Positions 22,830-36,698 of a stretch of 64,000 nt of DNA are shown here, piece by piece. The DNA is taken from NCBI GenBank assembly GCA_008973525.1, contig WACJ01000069.1, positions 744,001-808,000 on the forward strand, given 5' to 3'. Source of the DNA: Stenopsyche tienmushanensis. Its lineage: Eukaryota; Arthropoda; Insecta; Trichoptera; Stenopsychidae. The notes beneath the pieces were generated by a model. It was not told the origin of the DNA, ran no database searches, and worked only from the letters and a program-made list of their open reading frames with translations. The position numbers and the translations under genes are program-made. The first letter of the stretch is position 1; every line of letters starts with the position of its first letter.

Positions 22830-23230
22830 TTTTGTCATTTTTAATGTTATGCTCCTGATACTCCGCGTAATAAGCCGCTTTGCTCCGGAGGTAGAAGGCC
22901 TTTTTAAAATATCGCCACAAATTACGGGTACCGCTTGTTTAGTGTTATTAAAGGGACTGTCTGCTCTCTGCCTTGAGGGCGCAGAAGCTGACGGAAGAAT
23001 GTGGCTTCTCTTCTCTCGTCGTCGAGCTTTTTTCACCGAGATTGTCTTCCGCGGCAGCATAAGTACGAGAGCCGACGACCTTATTATTTATTACGGTAAC
23101 ACTCACGCTGTTTCGCTTTGCAAATGCCGCTGTTTAACACCGGCTCAACTGTCGTTTCTGCTTTCTTTCATTAATTTCGTCTCCGATTTCCGACACACGG
23201 CAGAGTGTCCATCGCTCGTTTAATTGCCAA
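22830..23230. other. GC-richer island downstream of Toll, possible conserved element
   Basis: Higher GC than its flanks, complex sequence and no transposon signature. A 124-codon plus-strand frame (22849-23223) has no recognisable domain, so coding is unsupported. May be an enhancer or an unannotated exon. Confidence 0.25.
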
Positions 23231-26200
23231 TATTTACATACACTTCCCACAGCTCGGGTTAATAGAAAAAGACCGAGCCACATTTGCATACGTGATGAAC
23301 TATTTATAAACGACGAAGCAGGAGCACTGGATCTTTGGACAGTTCGTGGATTTATTCAAGAACAACACTTCATATTCAGACAGTCATATTCAATTAACCC
23401 GCTGCATCCGAGGACTATTTCTCTCGGGCGAACTAACTACTCAAAATGATTATATGAATTTATAGCGGCTAATATCGTACATTCTCAACATGAATAGTGA
23501 CATTGTGTAATTATTCCTACATGCTAATGTTGCCGACATTTATAACAATTTTGGGCACCTTTACATTATTGTCTCACACTATAATTTAAACCACATCTAC
23601 TGAAGATCTAGCCATCTTGTATCGGAAGTAAACAACGTTTATTTAGCAATAATTAACCTAAACTACTTGTAGATAAAAAAACATCTTTGATTTTACATAT
23701 TGTTATATCAAGAACTTGGATCTTGATAGTCTCAACAATTTTGCAAGCAATGTTCCAATCTTCACAACCGAATGAGTAGACAAAGATCTATTAACGAATG
23801 AGCAACCATTGTCGGCTCTCGAGAGCAAAGGGTTTATGATATTGACGTTTGGATCCATGGAAGTAAAAATCAATCTTTGAGTATTCGTCAGCGCATGTTT
23901 GATTATTCAAGCCCAAAAAAAAAAATATTGATATAACACTTCAATTGATTAGTTAATAATCGCTTCATTGCATCACTCGGATGGCCTTCAAATCCATTGA
24001 ATATTTGGGAATCGCTTGAATATGATAAATTCCGATTCTTGGATCAATCGATACTAATGAGGTGCACAACTTGTTAGGCGGCATTTCAATTTCCGGTTGA
24101 CTTTTCTCCGATCGGATCCGTTCATCTTTATTCTTTCTTCGCATATTCAAATCTCGGTAATCTATATTAAATGCTGCCCTTTGAAGTTTTGCGAAAGCTA
24201 AGAATTTCGAACCGATACGCCGGTCGCTTCGTCGACTTTCGCCTTTTATGGTATAATCGATTTTGCGTATGTTCATACAACAGGGGTAGCGAAGCGCTAT
24301 TAATATTCATAGCCGAATGCGAAAATTAATCAATTTGATTGGGGGGATCGTTCAAAGCACAATATGCAATCATTTCAATTCTAAAAACTATGATAATTAA
24401 ACGCACAATGTGAAATTTTTGTAAAAATATCTCGGAATGCTCTTAAATCTGACTCCAAACGCTTCGATCATATCTGAAACGATGCGGAATTTTAACAAGG
24501 TATTTTTTAAGGACATTCTTATATTTCGCTCGATAACCGCCAGTTGACTTCCTGGCTTATAGCTAGATGCATGTGTACGTAACGAGCCGTTGTGTACTGG
24601 GACTAATAGCTGCATCTGACTTCAACCAAGGAGCTGTTATGATGCAAACCAGTTCTTTTAATATGCATTAACCTGACGGGGGGCTGTGCGCCAACAACCA
24701 AACATAAAACCGAATGGATATTTCATTGTAAAGAGAGTTTCATGTCGATATTATTTGATCGCAAATCGATCGATTTGTCGATGAACCGATCGAAATTTCG
24801 CCGATGTATTCCAAGCAAACCGGGAATATTACTAATGAACGTTGTTTGAACTCAACTCATCCACTTTTTTAATCGAGATCCGTCATAATATTCTTCCTCT
24901 GGTATGATGCTCTAGATTTGATACGATGACATTTGTTTCGGTGCATTAAAGACGGTGGCTTTCATTCGAATCTGGGTAAGGTTAGATTGGGCTAGTTGAT
25001 AAATCTGTTGGAAATGTTATTTTGAAAGAATCTTTCATAGGAAGGTATACAAATAAAACGACTCATAGCTAAAAATAAAATGTATTTAATTCTTAATAAC
25101 ATGTTTGTATTGATTATCATCGTGGAGATCGATAACAATTAAATACTTTAGACTTTCGTTCGTTATTTGGGCCATATTTACTTCGTATTGCAAATTTATA
25201 TAGTTGTTCTTTAATTAGATAACAATGCAATACATGATTTCCTAAGGTGCAATATTTGCTTTCGGATGGTATTTATATTTTTAGATCCATAAAATCAGAC
25301 TAAACTTAGATCAAGATGATCGATAGGAAATATAATTATTCACGAATTCCTATAATAAGAATACAGGATCGAAATCAATGTACTAGTACTTGGTCTGTGA
25401 CTATGTTTTTATCCAAGAATATTATGATATATTATTAGGTTTATTGAAATATTCATAGGATCTGCTTTTCCGAGTGCGATTCTTCGCAGTGTTATTTCGA
25501 AAGATCCGCCGTGGATGCGTGCCTGATTTTGAGTAAATTATTTTTGAGCAGTGCTCAATTTTTCGTGGTTGTTTAAGCTTCAAGGAAGAGGAATGGATTA
25601 TAACGTTCATGATATAATAGAGGTCCATACGAATGTATACATGAAGGCTTGTCGCACCCTGTCCCCCACAAATGGCCCGAAGCGGTCAATCATGACCCAA
25701 CCCAGCTACACATAATTACAGCCTATGTGTAAGCCTGCTCGGCCGATGTGCCTTCGTGGACAAAACCTGCATATTATACAGGTGCTTCGAATATCTATAA
25801 ACATCGCATACATTAATATTTTAAAGATCATCGATTACAGTTGCATGCCATTGTGGACGATTCCATCGGAACGCGTCTGCTCAAACATCGCTCCCCCCCT
25901 CGAAAAATAATGTTTAAAGCATGACGAATAATTGATGAGAATTTGCGGAATTCCATATCGATGAACCATGATTGAGTCTTAAATATTCAACGGTCCTAAT
26001 AAGGGTTGCGATGATGTCAATGCACAACAAATAACCGGGCGAATTTCGTCGATGCCGTATAGAAAATTCTCAGAAGTGACGTTGTACTTCTTAATCGTTG
26101 AATAGCTTCAAGTCGAAGCATTAAAATCAGGTGGGCTTAAAATTTCTCAGTAACCACTGAGCGAATATTTCAATTCAAAACAAACATATTTGAGAATTTC

Positions 26201-27244
26201 ATAAATAAGTTGGAGCTCTTGGGGCAATCTTTTGCAATGGAATTGCCGAAGCGCTCAAAGCTAATGTTATAATACCACCGCAAATGTCAATTATTTATTA
26301 AAATATGATGGCGAATATGTTGTAATTAATTAGGAATAAATTTGATTTGATAATAATTTAACAACCCCCGTTTAACACAAGAATTTTTGAAATCGAAGAT
26401 TGGATTTACATTTATTAAATATGATCTAACTACTAAAAGAAGTACATAATTCAAGAGAGAATTTCATAAGTTCACATAACCAAATTTATAACAGATTTTG
26501 TACAATAAATAGAGCATAAATTTAAAGATGCTGTTTGAAGAAAGCTTCGAAATGATCTTTGATCATCATTTCACTATATATAAATAGTTAAATAATTTTG
26601 ATAAAATGCGATCGTATACAAGATTTCCAGATTCATTGGAAGTTGAGCAAAAATTATTCGACGTTAATGTCTTTACTTTCCGAGCAAGCATCGTTTAGGC
26701 AGCCATTTATTATGGTTGAAAAGAAATCAATTGCTCAAGTTAAATTGTTGTAATCGTAGTTTTAAATTTAATTCTGCTATATAACTAACAGATTAAGATT
26801 CTTCCGGATGTAACAGTTCAAACGACACCATTCTCCTCATCATGACATTGTTATATTAATGGACTTATAATAGAACTGACGTTTTTCTACAATTTTTTTC
26901 AATTAAAATATATTCACGAGATACATAATCTAGTTATAATAGTTTCTTAACTTAATATCGTAATGAGATAATTCTTGCTCTGAATGCCAGTGCTGATTGT
27001 ATGTATCGGAAACCTTGCACTACCTTATTAGCCTTTCCCTTTCCGGAGAATTGCTCCGCTTTAACATGACTCCTAGGATATAATTTCGAACAATAGATAA
27101 ATGGTTCTATTATTAAAGGATTGCTTTTAATTTTAATGTCATTTTTTAAAGCGAATTTTCGCCTGCACGCCAAGAAATGGCCGTAAATGTATGCGCGCAT
27201 GTTTTTCGTTACAATTTATACTTTTATAAGTGGCGTTTTTTCTA
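23231..27244. other. AT-rich intergenic DNA, no gene seen
   Basis: No convincing exon. 23580-23700 aligns loosely with 32308-32430 (shared GTCTAC/ATCTACTGAA, TTTATTTA, AACTA-TGTAGA blocks) and may be an old repeat pair. Confidence 0.45.
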
Positions 27245-28250
27245 ATGGAAACACGAAGGGTGTAAATGTTAATTACTCCCGAATACTGTGATGCGACATA
27301 ACTACCCCTTGCTAATACAATTTGACTAATACTTTTGCCTAACCTAACCACATTTGACTACTCCTAACTATTATACTTATACGATTTTATGTATTTTAAC
27401 TATTGGCCACTTGACTAGTACCTTTTTACAGAGTAGATACTTAAATACTCTTCTAACAGCAAGCTGATATCCAGTTTATATACTATTCATTGCTTTTTAT
27501 ACGAATCTTAACTTGCATGTCGCTCGTTGTCTCTTGCATGGTCTTCCCTACTTAGCAGTATGGAACTCAAGGAACCTCACCGGTTCGGATCCGAGAGGCT
27601 CTAGGAACGGAGCAGGAACAAGAAGAACACCAAGAAGACGGCCTCGAGGAGATGCATTTGATGATCTTTACTTTGCAACGAAAAACAACATTGTCTTCCG
27701 TTGACTTCTATATCGTTTTGTAATCGCCGAACTGAGAGGGGCAACCTGAAAAAATGGCGAAACCACTCAGTTTCGAATTCGCTCAGGTAAGTTGTACGGT
27801 GACGGGGAGACACCCTCAGTTGGTGTAGGAGCGAATCCGAGATGCACTTAAGCGTCTCGTATGTCTTCACCCTACCCCGGCAACGCCCTAGCGAGGAAAG
27901 GGGGGACTGGACTCCTTGTACTCCAGAAAGCCCTTTCCAGTAGAGTCAAAAAGGTCGTCTAGAGTAGTTTTCCACCATCTCCCTATGAAAACTACTCAGT
28001 CTTTACAAACCCCCCAAACTCCTTATCGAGACGTTCGCGAAAGTGTTCGTCAATACGTTCACTCAGGATACCCGTTGGGTGAGCGTTCAAAATAAAACTC
28101 GGTGGTAATGCTACCTTCAATATCGAGCGAATGAGGAGGTGAATGTATGATACAGACGAAATGGATGTAACCCCTTTCCTATGAATGGATATTGAAGAGG
28201 CCCATAGTTCTGTAGTGGACTGTTAGTGGCTGCGCTATGATGATGATGAC
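27245..28250 (+). repeat. Interspersed repeat R1, longest uninterrupted copy
   Basis: Begins around the TGTAAATGTTAATTACTCCCG / GAATACTGTGATGCGACAT block and ends in a TGATGATGATGA tail. It matches 57415-58815 over nearly its full length, and its 3' third matches 40190-40350 and, inverted, 47066-47330. The ATG-repeat tail after GTGGACTGTTAGTGGCTGC resembles the 3' end of non-LTR retroelements. Forward frames are broken by stops. Confidence 0.7.
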
Positions 28251-29151
28251 TCCACCCGACAATTGCTGGGGCCATAAATTTAAAAATCAAGAAGGTTTAG
28301 TTTGGCTACCGACTTTATTGCTCGGGCGGCATAATTTGTAGGGGCCTCCATAAACTAGATTTCACCATCGCTCGTCAGCTCTATTGAAACAATGGTATAT
28401 TTTGACAAATTGCCTATCCGTCATAAAGCAATAAAATTTTAGATATGTATTGCCAAAATGCACTTTCGTTTGGGGGATGCAAAAAATTTGAATTTGTATG
28501 GGAATTGGGAGCTTTCCATGGACAATGGTGCGGCCTGTTCTCAAACGCCTTTGGGATTTTATTGCCGCAAAGAAGCCTTTGGTAAATATTTTGTAAGCCA
28601 AAGACACATTTAGACAATGAGGCAAAAATGTATTCAAATGCATTTAAGTCCGAAATATATGAACGCATTTTTGCCTTAAATAAGCATATAAAAAAGTCAC
28701 TAAAAAGCTCTAAATGCTAAATAATCCATCATAATAAATTTAAAAAAAATTATGTAAGCCTCCCTTTTTTTTAGAAACTACTAAATTCAAAGAAATCCAT
28801 TTTGTAGGTATCGATTATTTAAAATTTAAAAAATGATCTAAATTAGATCCAAGGATTATTGTTAAAATATGCGATAAATACTGTCTGTATCAGGATTATA
28901 TCGTCTTTTTTTATAAATTTGTTATCTTTTAATGTATGATCAAATGATCTATATTGATAAAATCAAATCCAGGGTTCAATTCTCGAATTTCATTAGTTCA
29001 TAGATCAATCAATTGTTGATAATAAATGTTCACAATGTAGCACAAATATCTCATTGGAAACAGAATCCTCGCTTTAATTCTCGTTTGAGTGATGGAACTC
29101 GTGTTTTATTTGGCGAAATTATTTCTTCAAAGTCCTTATAATGTCCTAAGC
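28251..29151. other. Intergenic DNA, no gene seen
   Basis: AT-rich; no element or exon recognised. Confidence 0.45.
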
Positions 29152-29611
29152 CATTGATTCTTAAACTGGGGTCCGCGTAACCATTATTGGGACCCGCGAA
29201 ATTATAAAAAAGATCTATCTACACTTTATTATTTTGCGATACGAATTTGTAACTATAATTCAATAAGTGTATGATTTCATAGGGGAAACGTATAACTGCA
29301 TCAAGGATAACTTTTAATGATAAATTTAAAGTTAGGGGCTTTCTCTAGCAGAATCTTCTAGAGTTTCTTCAGTAAAATATGAAATTTAACATATAATCAA
29401 CTGATATATAAAGCATTGATAACTTAGTCCATATAAATTTCTAATAAATACTACTAAAACATTGATATGATGTAGAAAGGATAAAAAATTATAGTAGTGG
29501 ATTGAGCATGAAATCTGGAGAACGACGTAAAATGCCTAGGGTTAGGATGGGGTTCGTAAAAAATATTGGTTAAGAGGGGGTCCTCGAACTACATAAGTTT
29601 AAGAACCTCTG
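29152..29611. mobile_element. hAT-type MITE with TTCTTAAACT ends
   Basis: Inverted ends: CATTGATTCTTAAACTGGGG on the left and, reverse-complemented, CAGAGGTTCTTAAACTT on the right. Flanks TCCTAAGC (29144-29151) and TCCTAGAC (29612-29619) look like a decayed 8-bp duplication. No coding capacity. Same end family as 34241-34508. Confidence 0.6.
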
Positions 29612-31333
29612 TCCTAGACTATCCATTTCTCATCTCCGGTTACAACTTGGATTCTTTGTTCCGCTATTCTTTGTTATATGAGGATAGCTCGTGTGGTATC
29701 TAAATGTCGATTTTAATTCACTTTACTGATCTTTTCAAACGTGTCTTCATTCTGGACCAAAAAATTGAGTCTCTATCCAAAAAACGATTTCATCATCTTG
29801 GTCTTAAAAATTGTTGGTGAACATTTGAAATTTAGCTCATTACAATAATAAGTCTCAATAGTGTTCATAAATAATGGATTATTTCCTGGCTCCCCTAATA
29901 TTATCAGTATACGTTCTACATATTTATATATATATAAGGATGAGATGTCTTTTTAAATCCATTTTCATTATAGATTTATGAAAGATGGTAAATATGAAAA
30001 TACGTCTTTGAAAGATTGCCGAAGATTTACGATTACGTGCCATATCACATTTCGGCACATCAAAAAAAAGTCTTTCTCTATGCGGAAGAAATTTTGAAAG
30101 GGTGTTTGTGAGTGTTGTCCGGGATTATAGGATTTATTGCTTTATTGCTCCTATTGAAAAATATTGCTTCATAAAAGTGTTCCTTCTTAAGTACCTGAGT
30201 CTGAGTAAACCGACGCTACTTACACCGAAAACAATGTAAAATATTCCATAGAATTAGACCGGTCGGAAGCTTAGATATCGGCAACTGGTTTTTTTCGCAT
30301 TCAAAAAAGTTGCCAAATCCAAGGCTGCCGATAAGAGAAACATCATTTAAAAAAGACGGCGACCATTTACAAAAAGGACACGCAGTTGCGGGGAAAAAAA
30401 CAATCGTTGAGATTTATATTCATAGTCGGTCCCTTAAATTGATTGTACCCTTGTAATTAATGGTCGTATCCTGATATTGTGATGTCGGACATTAAAACAC
30501 GTTTCCCTATTCGTCTGTTGTTTATAGTTGTTATTCCACAAGACCGGGACTGTCCATTGTTGTAGGAGAAGTTGTCTCATATCGGATAATTTCATTATTC
30601 CCGGAATTGAAGCGGCACATATAGGATCAAGAGGCGACCGTCGCCATTAACCAGACGGCCCCGTGCACCTCCTGAATATGTAATCAAATCCAGGACCTGT
30701 CCAAAAATATTAATATTACACCTAAAAATGTCGAGGAAGGTCTTCTTGGCGATACGTGCTCGCCGTTGGAATTTAGGAGATCCATACGTTTGCCTTGCCG
30801 GATAGATGACCAAATTTATTATGACCGTTTTTCTTCTTGTAAGAAAGATTGAAATGCTCAAAAAAATAATCACTATTATATTTATACTTGATTCAATCAA
30901 ATATATAATATATTGTATACAAATGCATCCATTTTTTTGGGACATAATCTGCATTTTTTAAGAAAAAAATACACATAACGTAATATGAATAATTGTTAAA
31001 TTTGCTTGATATAATAATACACATTATATATTTAAAATAATCATCGTACATGGTCGACAATGAGTTAACATTTTGTAGCTATGGTATGATTAGGTCTATT
31101 AAGGTAATATCACCCTATGATGGCCAATTTATGTTGCTCTAAAAAGGCTGTAAATGCTAAAAGTAATTTATATAATAGCTTAAAACAAATCAGTCCAATT
31201 CTTGTATTAAAGCAATGGAATTTGCACACCAGGATATAAGACATGCTTGAAGTTAAATGATTAATTTGGCAATGGTTGAAATAATTTTTTAACACCCGTT
31301 TCTTGGTCGTTTGGAAATATTTTTCGCTATGAG
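29612..31333. other. Intergenic DNA, no gene seen
   Basis: AT-rich. A 119-codon minus frame at 30595-30954 lacks any recognisable domain. Confidence 0.45.
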
Positions 31334-31852
31334 TAGGGATTCCAATCCCGGAATCCCGGACAGTTTTAAGTGCTCATGAACTCCGGGATTAGTAAACTTA
31401 ATCCCGAAAAAATCAGGATTGAAATTTTTATCTAACAGAAATCATACACCTCATCAGCACGATGAAGGCACTAAATCGAGACATTCGCGCCGAAATCTGG
31501 ACGCTTGGAAACAGTGGCGTAACTATTGATTGGCGAGCTAAGGGCAGTAACTGTCTAATCTATGTATACCTATATTCAGTACATATATGCTTTTCAAATT
31601 GTTATATTAACCTTTCCATACCGGTGATGTATTTACTACACCTCGACTCTAATAATGGGAATATCGATATGAAATATAATAGATACGGGATTCAAAATTT
31701 TTGTATTCCTCCATAATATAATTACGAATCACATCAAAGTATTAGAGTATATGTGTGTTTATCTGCAGCGGCGGAAATAAATAATTTGTCGGGATATCGG
31801 GGATTTCGCAAGTTTTAGTCCGTGTCTCAGGGATGGTCCCCTGGATTCCCTA
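31334..31852 (+). mobile_element. Non-autonomous hAT element, TAGGGATTCC family, short copy
   Basis: Ends TAGGGATTCC and GGATTCCCTA. Flanking 8-mers GCTATGAG (31326-31333) and GCTATGCG (31853-31860) match at 7 of 8 positions. The body matches the first half of 46033-47057; the transposase C-terminal part is deleted, joining the CGTGTCTCA block directly to the right end. Confidence 0.8.
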
Positions 31853-31860
31853 GCTATGCG

Positions 31861-33711
31861 GATTTATACATACACCCGAGCTGGTACTCTCTTTCTTATA
31901 GTCGCTGTTTCAAGCAATCAATGAATTAAGCATTCAACTAAATATGGTTATTTTATTAGACGATATAATGCTAGATTTTCATATTTCTTCATCGTAAAAG
32001 CCAATATCTTAAAAACCATCACTTATATTTCTCGTTTCCGACTTGCGTTCTTACATTTTATTCATAGGCCGAGACAGAATTATTTTTATTACCCTTCTAT
32101 AGCATCGAAATAGGTAACGCGCTATGGAAATAAAAAAAATATTGTAAGTAAGCAAAATGGTAGTTATTTTTGATACCTGTAAATAAATATTATACAAATG
32201 TCTTATACATACTAGACTGAAACTATGTCGTAGCTACTTATAATAAATATTAGATATGTATTTAATATTACAATTCTTTGAGAGTTGCAATACTTCAATC
32301 AAGTTCCGGCGCTACAACTTTAGCCACGTCTACCGAAAGTCTGGCCAACGTGTATTGAAAGTAGACCAAATTTATTTAACAACAATTGACGTAAACTATA
32401 TGTAGACAAGAAAACAGCTTTGTAGATTTTAATTTTATGCCGGTATATACAATTATTCAGGTTTCGAAAATTATTATTAATGTCAGCAACGTTGAAATCT
32501 TAGTAAAATTTAACTTTGCTGATTTAAATTGTATAAAAATTAGCTTTGTAGAATGGGTGTAAAAGTTCGTTGGAGGCAGTCCAATACTATTATGACTTAT
32601 ATTTGTACGCACAGGATATCGATGATAAATTATTTTTTTATGGTATTTCCTACGTAAAGAATTTCATTATTCTGGTTTATTACGTTTTTGTGATCTTTTA
32701 GAAGTTTATTAGAGTGAAACGCCCTGTTAATATACGACAATTGACTATAATGTGTTATTTACACCACTCTCCTCTACCGCTCCTTTCCTTATCGTCTTCA
32801 CACCTCACATTACGTGTGAATACATTTCCTCAATACTAATTCACTTCTCCAATGGTTTGTCCATTAACACTTTCGTTGTATAAAAATGTATTGAAATAAG
32901 GTATTTTTCATGTGTGCCTTGTCTGATGTACGTGGGCGGCTTGAGGCGCCATGTTGACAAGAGCGGTAGGACTTCAACAATTTTTATTTGGTTTCCTACG
33001 TTTCTGTGACTGGATTATTCTACGCCATCGTATATTATATCATCGTGATGCCAAAACAATAACGACAGAAAAAAACGCATTAAGTTATACAGCGAAAAGC
33101 TTTTATATTCCCGATTCATGAATATGGGGGAGACAATAATTCTTATGAAAACGCGATCTAAATTTTAAACGTCTCGCCGGTATACTTTCGAAATGATATC
33201 TGAGAGCTTAGAATTGGATCAAGTGGTATTTAATGGTCTATAACGGGGTATACAATAGAAGAACGAACATTATAAATGGTCCGCATTAGGTCACCCAACA
33301 GGAAGGAGCTAAAAGTTCTAAGAAAACCGGTGCGCAAACACTATCTCAGTTTATTTTACTTATAATACACATATTCAGACACACCTGTTTTCGTATTTGT
33401 ATATGAACTGGATTTCTTGTTCTTCGAACGGTTCTTGAATTTTGCGTATGCTATAATTTTTACCCTCCAGAATCGATTAAAGGCGATCGAATTGCCGTCG
33501 AAGAACTCTTATGCAGACAAATTAAAAATGGTAATCACACAACAAAAAAATCAGACTAACCGACTTTTTGTGATTCAAAATTCTCGAAAACTTAATAAAT
33601 AATTAATGCTGCTAATACACTTAACTTTTTGAGAAATGGGTCAGATTGGAAATAATATGAGAGGTCGGATAACAAATGTACCCATTGATTTGATATTTGT
33701 AGGGATCGGTT
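31861..33711. other. Intergenic DNA, no gene seen
   Basis: AT-rich; holds the second member of a possible old repeat (about 32308-32430). No exon recognised. Confidence 0.45.
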
Positions 33712-34105
33712 TTAACTCTTTGAGCAGTAAGCTAGTTTAAAATCTTCATGGTCTTAGATGCTATATTTGCTTGTTCGCCATTTATCATTCGTACAAATCC
33801 ATTTATCTGTCAAGATCGCAGAAGCACATATGAATCTTCACATTTTCTCTCAAGTGTTATTTATCTTAGATCGATAAGCTTCATCAATTACTCTGTTATT
33901 AGCCAAATTAACGAAAACAAAGTGAAAATAAGCAAGTGCGCACAGACATGTTTCGAGGGCGATATTAAAAGATATTTAGACAGTTGTCATCTGGAAGACA
34001 TTATAGAAAGACGTTCGTAACATTTGTAAGTCGTTATAGAAATACGTAACAGTGAATCGCTGAAATTCGCTCGCAAATACGCGACCATCCTACCGTACAG
34101 GTTAA
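33712..34105. mobile_element. TTAA-flanked MITE (piggyBac type), long copy
   Basis: Begins TTAACTCTTTGAGCAGTAAGC and ends CTACCGTACAGGTTAA. Both ends match 61887-62244 (inverted) and the split copy at 47331-53345. The middle carries a 90-codon plus-strand frame (33748-34020), partly not shared with the other copies, with no recognised domain. Confidence 0.65.
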
Positions 34106-34240
34106 TTTTTCATTCATAAATATATGATTTTTAATTTCGATAAAGAAATCTAATTTTGATGGTTATAATAATGTAAAGTTGCTAATTCTTACATTATTGG
34201 ATCTAATATCATGCAATTTAATTCTTATATTCAATAATAC

Positions 34241-34508
34241 CAGCGGTTCTTAATCTTATATAGTCCGTGGACTCCTTTTGAGCAAAATTTTCTTCGTGGA
34301 AACCCTTTATATCATCCCAGCATTTTACGTCGTTCTCGAGACTTAATTTTTCAAACAAACAAACATTTTTAGGTCAAAATAGATCTTATAATGTTTTCTG
34401 TAAATAATTCAACTGAAAATATCTTATTCAAATACAGATTAAAGATTTTTAAAATATTTTCGCAGATCCCTAGTAATAGCTTTGCGGTTTTCAGTTTAAG
34501 AACTGCTG
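34241..34508. mobile_element. hAT-type MITE, 268 bp
   Basis: Inverted ends CAGCGGTTCTTAA and TTAAGAACTGCTG. Flanks AATAATAC (34233-34240) and AACTATAC (34509-34516) agree at 6 of 8 positions, as for an old 8-bp duplication. Non-coding. Confidence 0.7.
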
Positions 34509-34516
34509 AACTATAC

Positions 34517-36696
34517 TATGTACACATACAAAAAATGTGACTGTATGTTATGGTACAATTTCTTGTAGGTTGTATTTATTAATTTGTATATTATTTTTAG
34601 AGTATTGCATCAATACAAAGACAAATATGTATTGATTATGTTTGTATTCCAAGCCAGTAGCGTCTTTAATTGACCAAATAATTGTCGATTTGTGTTTGAT
34701 TAGATTAAGAAATAATGTTTATGGCTTTTTGAGTAAATATTAAGGCCATTGTGCTTTTCAAAGGCCGTAAGATTTTAGGCATTTGACGGCGATCGTCAAC
34801 ACTTCAAACTAATTAAGATTCCGGCTATCCACATAGAAAGTCACCGGACACCCCTCGAAAGGTTATGCAAGATTTCCTAAACATATTTTCGTAATTTTTT
34901 TCAAAATGACAAACACTAAGACGTGATCCGAACAATGTGTTCAGTGACTCCGAGGCCTACATGGCATAACAAGTGTTTAAGCGGAAACATAAAAGACACA
35001 CAAGATCCCTCTTTCGTGTCTTTCCTTCGAGAGCAAATATTGGACAAAGATAACGAATGACTTTGTATGCTTAAACTGTTTCCGTTTCTAATTTTCATTT
35101 GCATAGTTTATTTGATTTTCCGCTTATGCCGAGGCTCGATCAAAATTGCTTCAGCAGAAAGTACCTGACGCGAATTACCGCCACATGGGCGTTGGTGGTA
35201 CAACCCAGACATTCACAAACAGGTAAATTTGCATGGTAGTTGGTGCTTATTTCTGAAACGTCGTAATTTAGCCAGAAGACGTAATCCTTGGAAATAATGT
35301 GGATCGTTTTTGTTACAACATCGAGCCATATTAACAGTCTGAGGATGCTCCGATCTTGGCATTTGGACGTCGCCATTTGGTGCTATAGAATTGCAAAAAA
35401 TTCCGCATATTAACACGGAATATAAAGTCGAACATCCGACACCCATGGACGAATATATTTGTCTTGGACCAATAATAATTCTGCGTTTCCAAATACTTCG
35501 AGCTGTTACCCCCCGTGCAGATCCGTCCAATATGAATACGGAAGATTCATGTTGATTGCGCTCCCCGCAATGAATGGATAGAAGCGTGTCATTGGAATTA
35601 TTGAAATGCTGCATAAAAAATCGAGGCCCCCTGAATAGGGCTTTTATTGAAAATATTCGTACGGGAGTTGTTAACTCTGAATTATGTCACATTTTTGTTG
35701 ACACTCCACGACCGGGTCGTGGCCATAAAAGGACATATATAACTTAACCCCCTTCTAGCATCCCGCTGGCAACTCATAATTATTCATAAGCTCGAGCAAA
35801 TACAAGAACTCAGATTGTTTTAAAACACACAATAGTGCCGAGGCTCTCAAAATTTGATACGACAAAAATTACATCACACAACCTGAACGAATAAAGATTT
35901 TGAGGCCTCAAATTATGTCCACAAGTCTTCATGATGACAATATTGGAATATATTGACTGTTTATTTTAAATACTTGACATCTACTATGTTATATAATATA
36001 TCATGAAGAAGTGATCAGGAATGTAATTTGCTTTTTTTTTGCTTTTGAGCTATTATTGAACTAAACAATACGTATGTTTCGCCTTAGTACTCTATATCTA
36101 CTAGTAACAAAATCAATATTCATGGGAAATCGGCATAGTTTTTAAAAAAATAAAAAGCATCATTCAATCTAAGCACACTGAATCTATGATGTGAACATGA
36201 CTCCTTGTTATGATGATGATGATAACGTAATCAAATATGTCTTTTGGTTACTATTGATTTAGCCATTATATACTACCTAAAGACATAGGTTTGATCATTA
36301 TATTCTTCAAATTATAAAATATTTTTTATCACGCAGATTCGCGTAACCCGGCGGGAATGTGTTAAAGTCGAGACCAAGTGGCGCGCTGATACTGACGATT
36401 AAATATGCATTATTTCCGTGCACCCAATAAAATATTAAGAAATTGTTTCATGGAATTTTAGCATATAATTCAATTAAGTCGGCTCGGTCATTTAAGTATG
36501 AGTTTCATAATGTGTTATTCATCGACGGTCTCTTATTCCAGGAAAAATAGTTTCACTGGATCTTTAAATAGTATTTTATAGCATGTAATGCATTGCATAT
36601 TTTCTTGTATTACGGTGGGCAAGTTATAAAGCAAGATCAACGAATGAAAGATTAATGAAAATGCCATGAAATGAAATCTGACTATTTTACGAGTCA
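34517..36696. other. Intergenic DNA with a GC-richer island at 34920-35640
   Basis: No exon recognised. The island contains a 133-codon minus frame (35213-35614) without known domains. It could be a conserved regulatory element. Confidence 0.35.
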
Positions 36697-36698
36697 TA

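Noticed and set aside
22849..23223. 124-codon plus frame as a gene
   Set aside because: No recognisable domain and no flanking gene structure; composition alone does not support coding.
35213..35614. 133-codon minus frame as a host exon
   Set aside because: No known domain, no clear splice partners; kept only as part of a possible conserved island.
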